A model generated the notes under the pieces. That model was not told the origin of the DNA. It saw only the letters and a list, made by a program, of their open reading frames with translations, and did not search any database. Both the position numbers and the translations under genes were made by a program. Below are positions 61,204 to 64,000 of a DNA stretch of 64,000 bases, one piece after another (position 1 is the stretch's first letter; each line of letters opens with the position of its first letter). The stretch spans positions 1 to 64,000 of the forward strand of contig JANQWV010000047.1 of the NCBI GenBank assembly GCA_030729695.1, given 5' to 3'. This stretch comes from Flavobacteriales bacterium. Its GTDB lineage: Bacteria; Bacteroidota; Bacteroidia; Flavobacteriales_D; Sanyastnellaceae.

Positions 61204-64000
61204 ATGCTTCAAGCAAAAAAAGTAGCAAAACCAACCAGTGATTTTAAATCAATCACTATCTCATTAGCTTCACCAGAAGAGATCTTAGAGAGATCTTCTG
61301 GCGAGGTAATGAAGCCTGAAACCATTAACTATCGTACCTATAAGCCGGAGCGCGAAGGTCTTTTCTGTGAAAAGATTTTCGGTCCGGTTAAAGACTACGA
61401 ATGTCATTGCGGAAAATACAAGCGTATCCGTTATAAGGGTATTGTTTGTGACCGTTGTGGTGTTGAGGTTACTGAAAAGAAAGTTCGTCGCGAGCGTATG
61501 GGACATATTTCCCTTACTGTTCCAGTAGCTCACATTTGGTACTTCCGTTCACTTCCAAATAAAATCGGATACCTTTTAGGTATGCCTTCTAAGAAACTAG
61601 ATCAAATCATTTATTACGAACGTTATGTTGTAATTAATGCCGGTCCTGTAACAGATGCAGAAGGTAGCGGGTTGGAAGCTGGACAATTCTTAACTGAAGA
61701 AGAATACTTGGATATCCAAGAACAACTTCCACGCGAGAATCAATATTTGGATGATAAAGATCCAAACAAATTCGTAGCGAAAATGGGTGCTGAAGCACTT
61801 CATGATTTGTTGGCTCGTTTAGATTTAGATGCATTGTCATTTGAATTGCGCGACAAGGCAAACCGTGAGACTTCACAACAACGTAAAAACGAAGCGTTAA
61901 AGCGCTTGAGTGTTGTTGAAAGCTTCCGTGATGCAAACACTCGTGTAATCAACCGCCCAGAGTGGATGATCACGCGTGTAGTTCCGGTTATTCCACCAGA
62001 ACTTCGTCCACTTGTTCCATTGGATGGTGGTCGTTTCGCAACTTCCGATTTGAATGACCTTTACCGTCGTGTTATTATCCGTAATAACCGTCTTAAGCGT
62101 CTTTTAGAAATTAAAGCACCTGATGTAATCTTGCGTAACGAGAAGCGTATGCTTCAAGAAGCGGTAGATTCATTGTTCGATAACAGCCGTAAATCTTCTG
62201 CTGTTAAGACTGAAAGCAACCGTCCGCTTAAATCACTTTCAGATTCTTTGAAAGGTAAGCAAGGTCGTTTCCGTCAGAACTTATTGGGTAAGCGTGTTGA
62301 CTATTCTGCTCGTTCGGTAATTGTCGTTGGACCAGAATTGAAACTTCACGAATGTGGATTGCCAAAAGATATGGCAGCTGAGCTTTTCAAACCATTTATC
62401 ATTCGCAAGATGATTGAGCGTGGTATTGTGAAGACAGTTAAATCTGCAAAGAAAATCGTAGATAAAAAAGAAGCAATTGTTTGGGATATCCTTGAAAACA
62501 TTTTGAAAGGTCACCCAGTATTGTTGAACCGTGCTCCTACCCTTCACAGATTAGGTATTCAATCTTTCCAACCAAAATTGATTGAAGGAAAAGCAATTCA
62601 ACTTCACCCACTTGTTTGTACTGCATTTAACGCTGACTTTGATGGTGACCAAATGGCTGTTCACGTTCCACTTGGAAGTGCTGCAATTTTGGAAGCCCAA
62701 TTGTTAATGTTAGGTTCTCACAATATCCTTAACCCTGCGAATGGTGCGCCAATCACGGTTCCTTCGCAAGATATGGTCTTGGGTCTTTATTACATTTCTA
62801 AAGGCCGCGAGGGTACCGACGAGAAACCTTGTCGTGGTGAAGGAAGAACTTACTATTCGAAAGAAGAGGTTATTATCGCCTTCAACGAAGGACAATTAGA
62901 CTTACACGCATTCATTAAAGTACGTTGGTACGATATGAATGACGAGCCAAGTATTATTGAGACTACTGCTGGACGTGTATTATTCAATGCAATTGTTCCA
63001 CCAGAAGTTGGATTCATTAATCAACTTCTTACGAAGAAAGCCTTACGTGATATCATCGGAAACATTCTAAAGATTGTTGGTATTGCTCGTGCTGCGAAGT
63101 TCTTAGATGACATGAAGGATCTTGGATACTATTGGGCGTTCAAGGGTGGATTGTCGTTTAAATTAACAGACGTAGTTGTTCCTAACGAGAAAGAAAAACT
63201 TGTTGGAGAAGCGACTAACAAAGTTGCTGAGGTATTCGAGAACTATAACATGGGTCTTATTACCAACAACGAACGTTACAACCAAATCATTGACATTTGG
63301 ACGAACACGAACTCGCGTTTGACAAACATTCTTATGGATCGTTTGAAAACAGACCAACAAGGATTCAACAGCATCTACATGATGTATGATTCTGGAGCTC
63401 GTGGATCGAAAGAACAAATTCGTCAGTTAGCAGGTATGCGTGGTCTGATGGCTAAGCCACAGAAGAACGCTGCTGCAGGTGGACAAGACATGATTGAGAA
63501 TCCGATCTTGGCAAACTTTAAAGAAGGTTTGTCGATCTTAGAGTACTTCATCTCTACACACGGTGCTCGTAAAGGTTTGGCCGATACTGCATTGAAAACG
63601 GCGGATGCGGGTTACTTAACTCGTCGTCTAGTTGACGTTGCTCAAGACGTAATTATTAACGAAGTAGACTGTGGTACACTTCGCGGATTGAATACAACTG
63701 CATTGAAGAAATCTGATGAAGTTGTTGAAAGCCTTCGCGATCGTATCTTAGGTAGAACTTCAGTTCACGATGTATACCACCCAGAAACAAACGAATTGCT
63801 TGTTGAAGCGGTTCAAGAAATTTCTGAAGAGATTGCAGATGCTATTGAAGCAGCTGGAATTGAAGAAGTGGAAATTCGTTCAGTATTAACCTGCGAAAGC
63901 AAGCGTGGAGTTTGTGCGAAGTGTTACGGTCGTGACCTTGCCTCTGCTCGTTTGGTTCAAGAAGGATTGGCTGTTGGTGTTATCGCTGCACAGTCTATCG
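61204..64000 (+). CDS. rpoC: RNA polymerase beta' subunit (truncated at right edge; absent from ORF track)
   Basis: Zinc-binding CHCGKYKR...[23 protein letters not shown]; open to the window end. Confidence 0.98.
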   Translation, partial: MLQAKKVAKPTSDFKSITISLASPEEILERSSGEVMKPETINYRTYKPEREGLFCEKIFGPVKDYECHCGKYKRIRYKGIVCDRCGVEVTEKKVRRERMGHISLTVPVAHIWYFRSLPNKIGYLLGMPSKKLDQIIYYERYVVINAGPVTDAEGSGLEAGQFLTEEEYLDIQEQLPRENQYLDDKDPNKFVAKMGAEALHDLLARLDLDALSFELRDKANRETSQQRKNEALKRLSVVESFRDANTRVINRPEWMITRVVPVIPPELRPLVPLDGGRFATSDLNDLYRRVIIRNNRLKRLLEIKAPDVILRNEKRMLQEAVDSLFDNSRKSSAVKTESNRPLKSLSDSLKGKQGRFRQNLLGKRVDYSARSVIVVGPELKLHECGLPKDMAAELFKPFIIRKMIERGIVKTVKSAKKIVDKKEAIVWDILENILKGHPVLLNRAPTLHRLGIQSFQPKLIEGKAIQLHPLVCTAFNADFDGDQMAVHVPLGSAAILEAQLLMLGSHNILNPANGAPITVPSQDMVLGLYYISKGREGTDEKPCRGEGRTYYSKEEVIIAFNEGQLDLHAFIKVRWYDMNDEPSIIETTAGRVLFNAIVPPEVGFINQLLTKKALRDIIGNILKIVGIARAAKFLDDMKDLGYYWAFKGGLSFKLTDVVVPNEKEKLVGEATNKVAEVFENYNMGLITNNERYNQIIDIWTNTNSRLTNILMDRLKTDQQGFNSIYMMYDSGARGSKEQIRQLAGMRGLMAKPQKNAAAGGQDMIENPILANFKEGLSILEYFISTHGARKGLADTALKTADAGYLTRRLVDVAQDVIINEVDCGTLRGLNTTALKKSDEVVESLRDRILGRTSVHDVYHPETNELLVEAVQEISEEIADAIEAAGIEEVEIRSVLTCESKRGVCAKCYGRDLASARLVQEGLAVGVIAAQSI

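Overview
64 kb of chromosome from a Bacteroidota bacterium (Flavobacteriales-like: TAnnTTTG-type -7 promoter elements, T9SS type A and B sorting domains, A-rich start regions). Most of it is core or housekeeping content. This includes tadA, a DEAD-box helicase, yajC, rpe, coaE, an S9 peptidase, GH92, ABC-F, NifU-like/Mrp, trmB, GH13, miaA, nusB, an amino-acid dehydrogenase, mgtE, GT9, tatD, ansA, apt, an acyl-CoA dehydrogenase, rpsU, xerC-like and hpf-like genes. The right end is the block tRNA-Thr/Tyr/Gly/Thr - tuf - tRNA-Trp - secE - nusG - rplKAJL - rpoB - rpoC (rpoC truncated at the right edge). The best candidate for an under-described system is a compact operon at about 2438-7982: a short SMC/MukB/JetC-like ATPase, a 35-codon micro-ORF joined by TAATG and ATGA overlaps, a MukF/JetA-like protein, a MukE/JetB-like protein, and two paralogous exported Cys-containing proteins (one a predicted lipoprotein). 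It has an inverted repeat just downstream of a TAnnTTTG promoter element and ends in an intrinsic terminator. No JetD/MksG nuclease gene is adjacent. Other observations are two overlapping single-TM micro-ORFs, a 2H-phosphoesterase-like protein that seems to lack both catalytic histidines, terminators embedded in the 3' ends of convergent genes, and a glycosyltransferase with no canonical start codon. All family calls come from reading motifs by eye; no database search was run.
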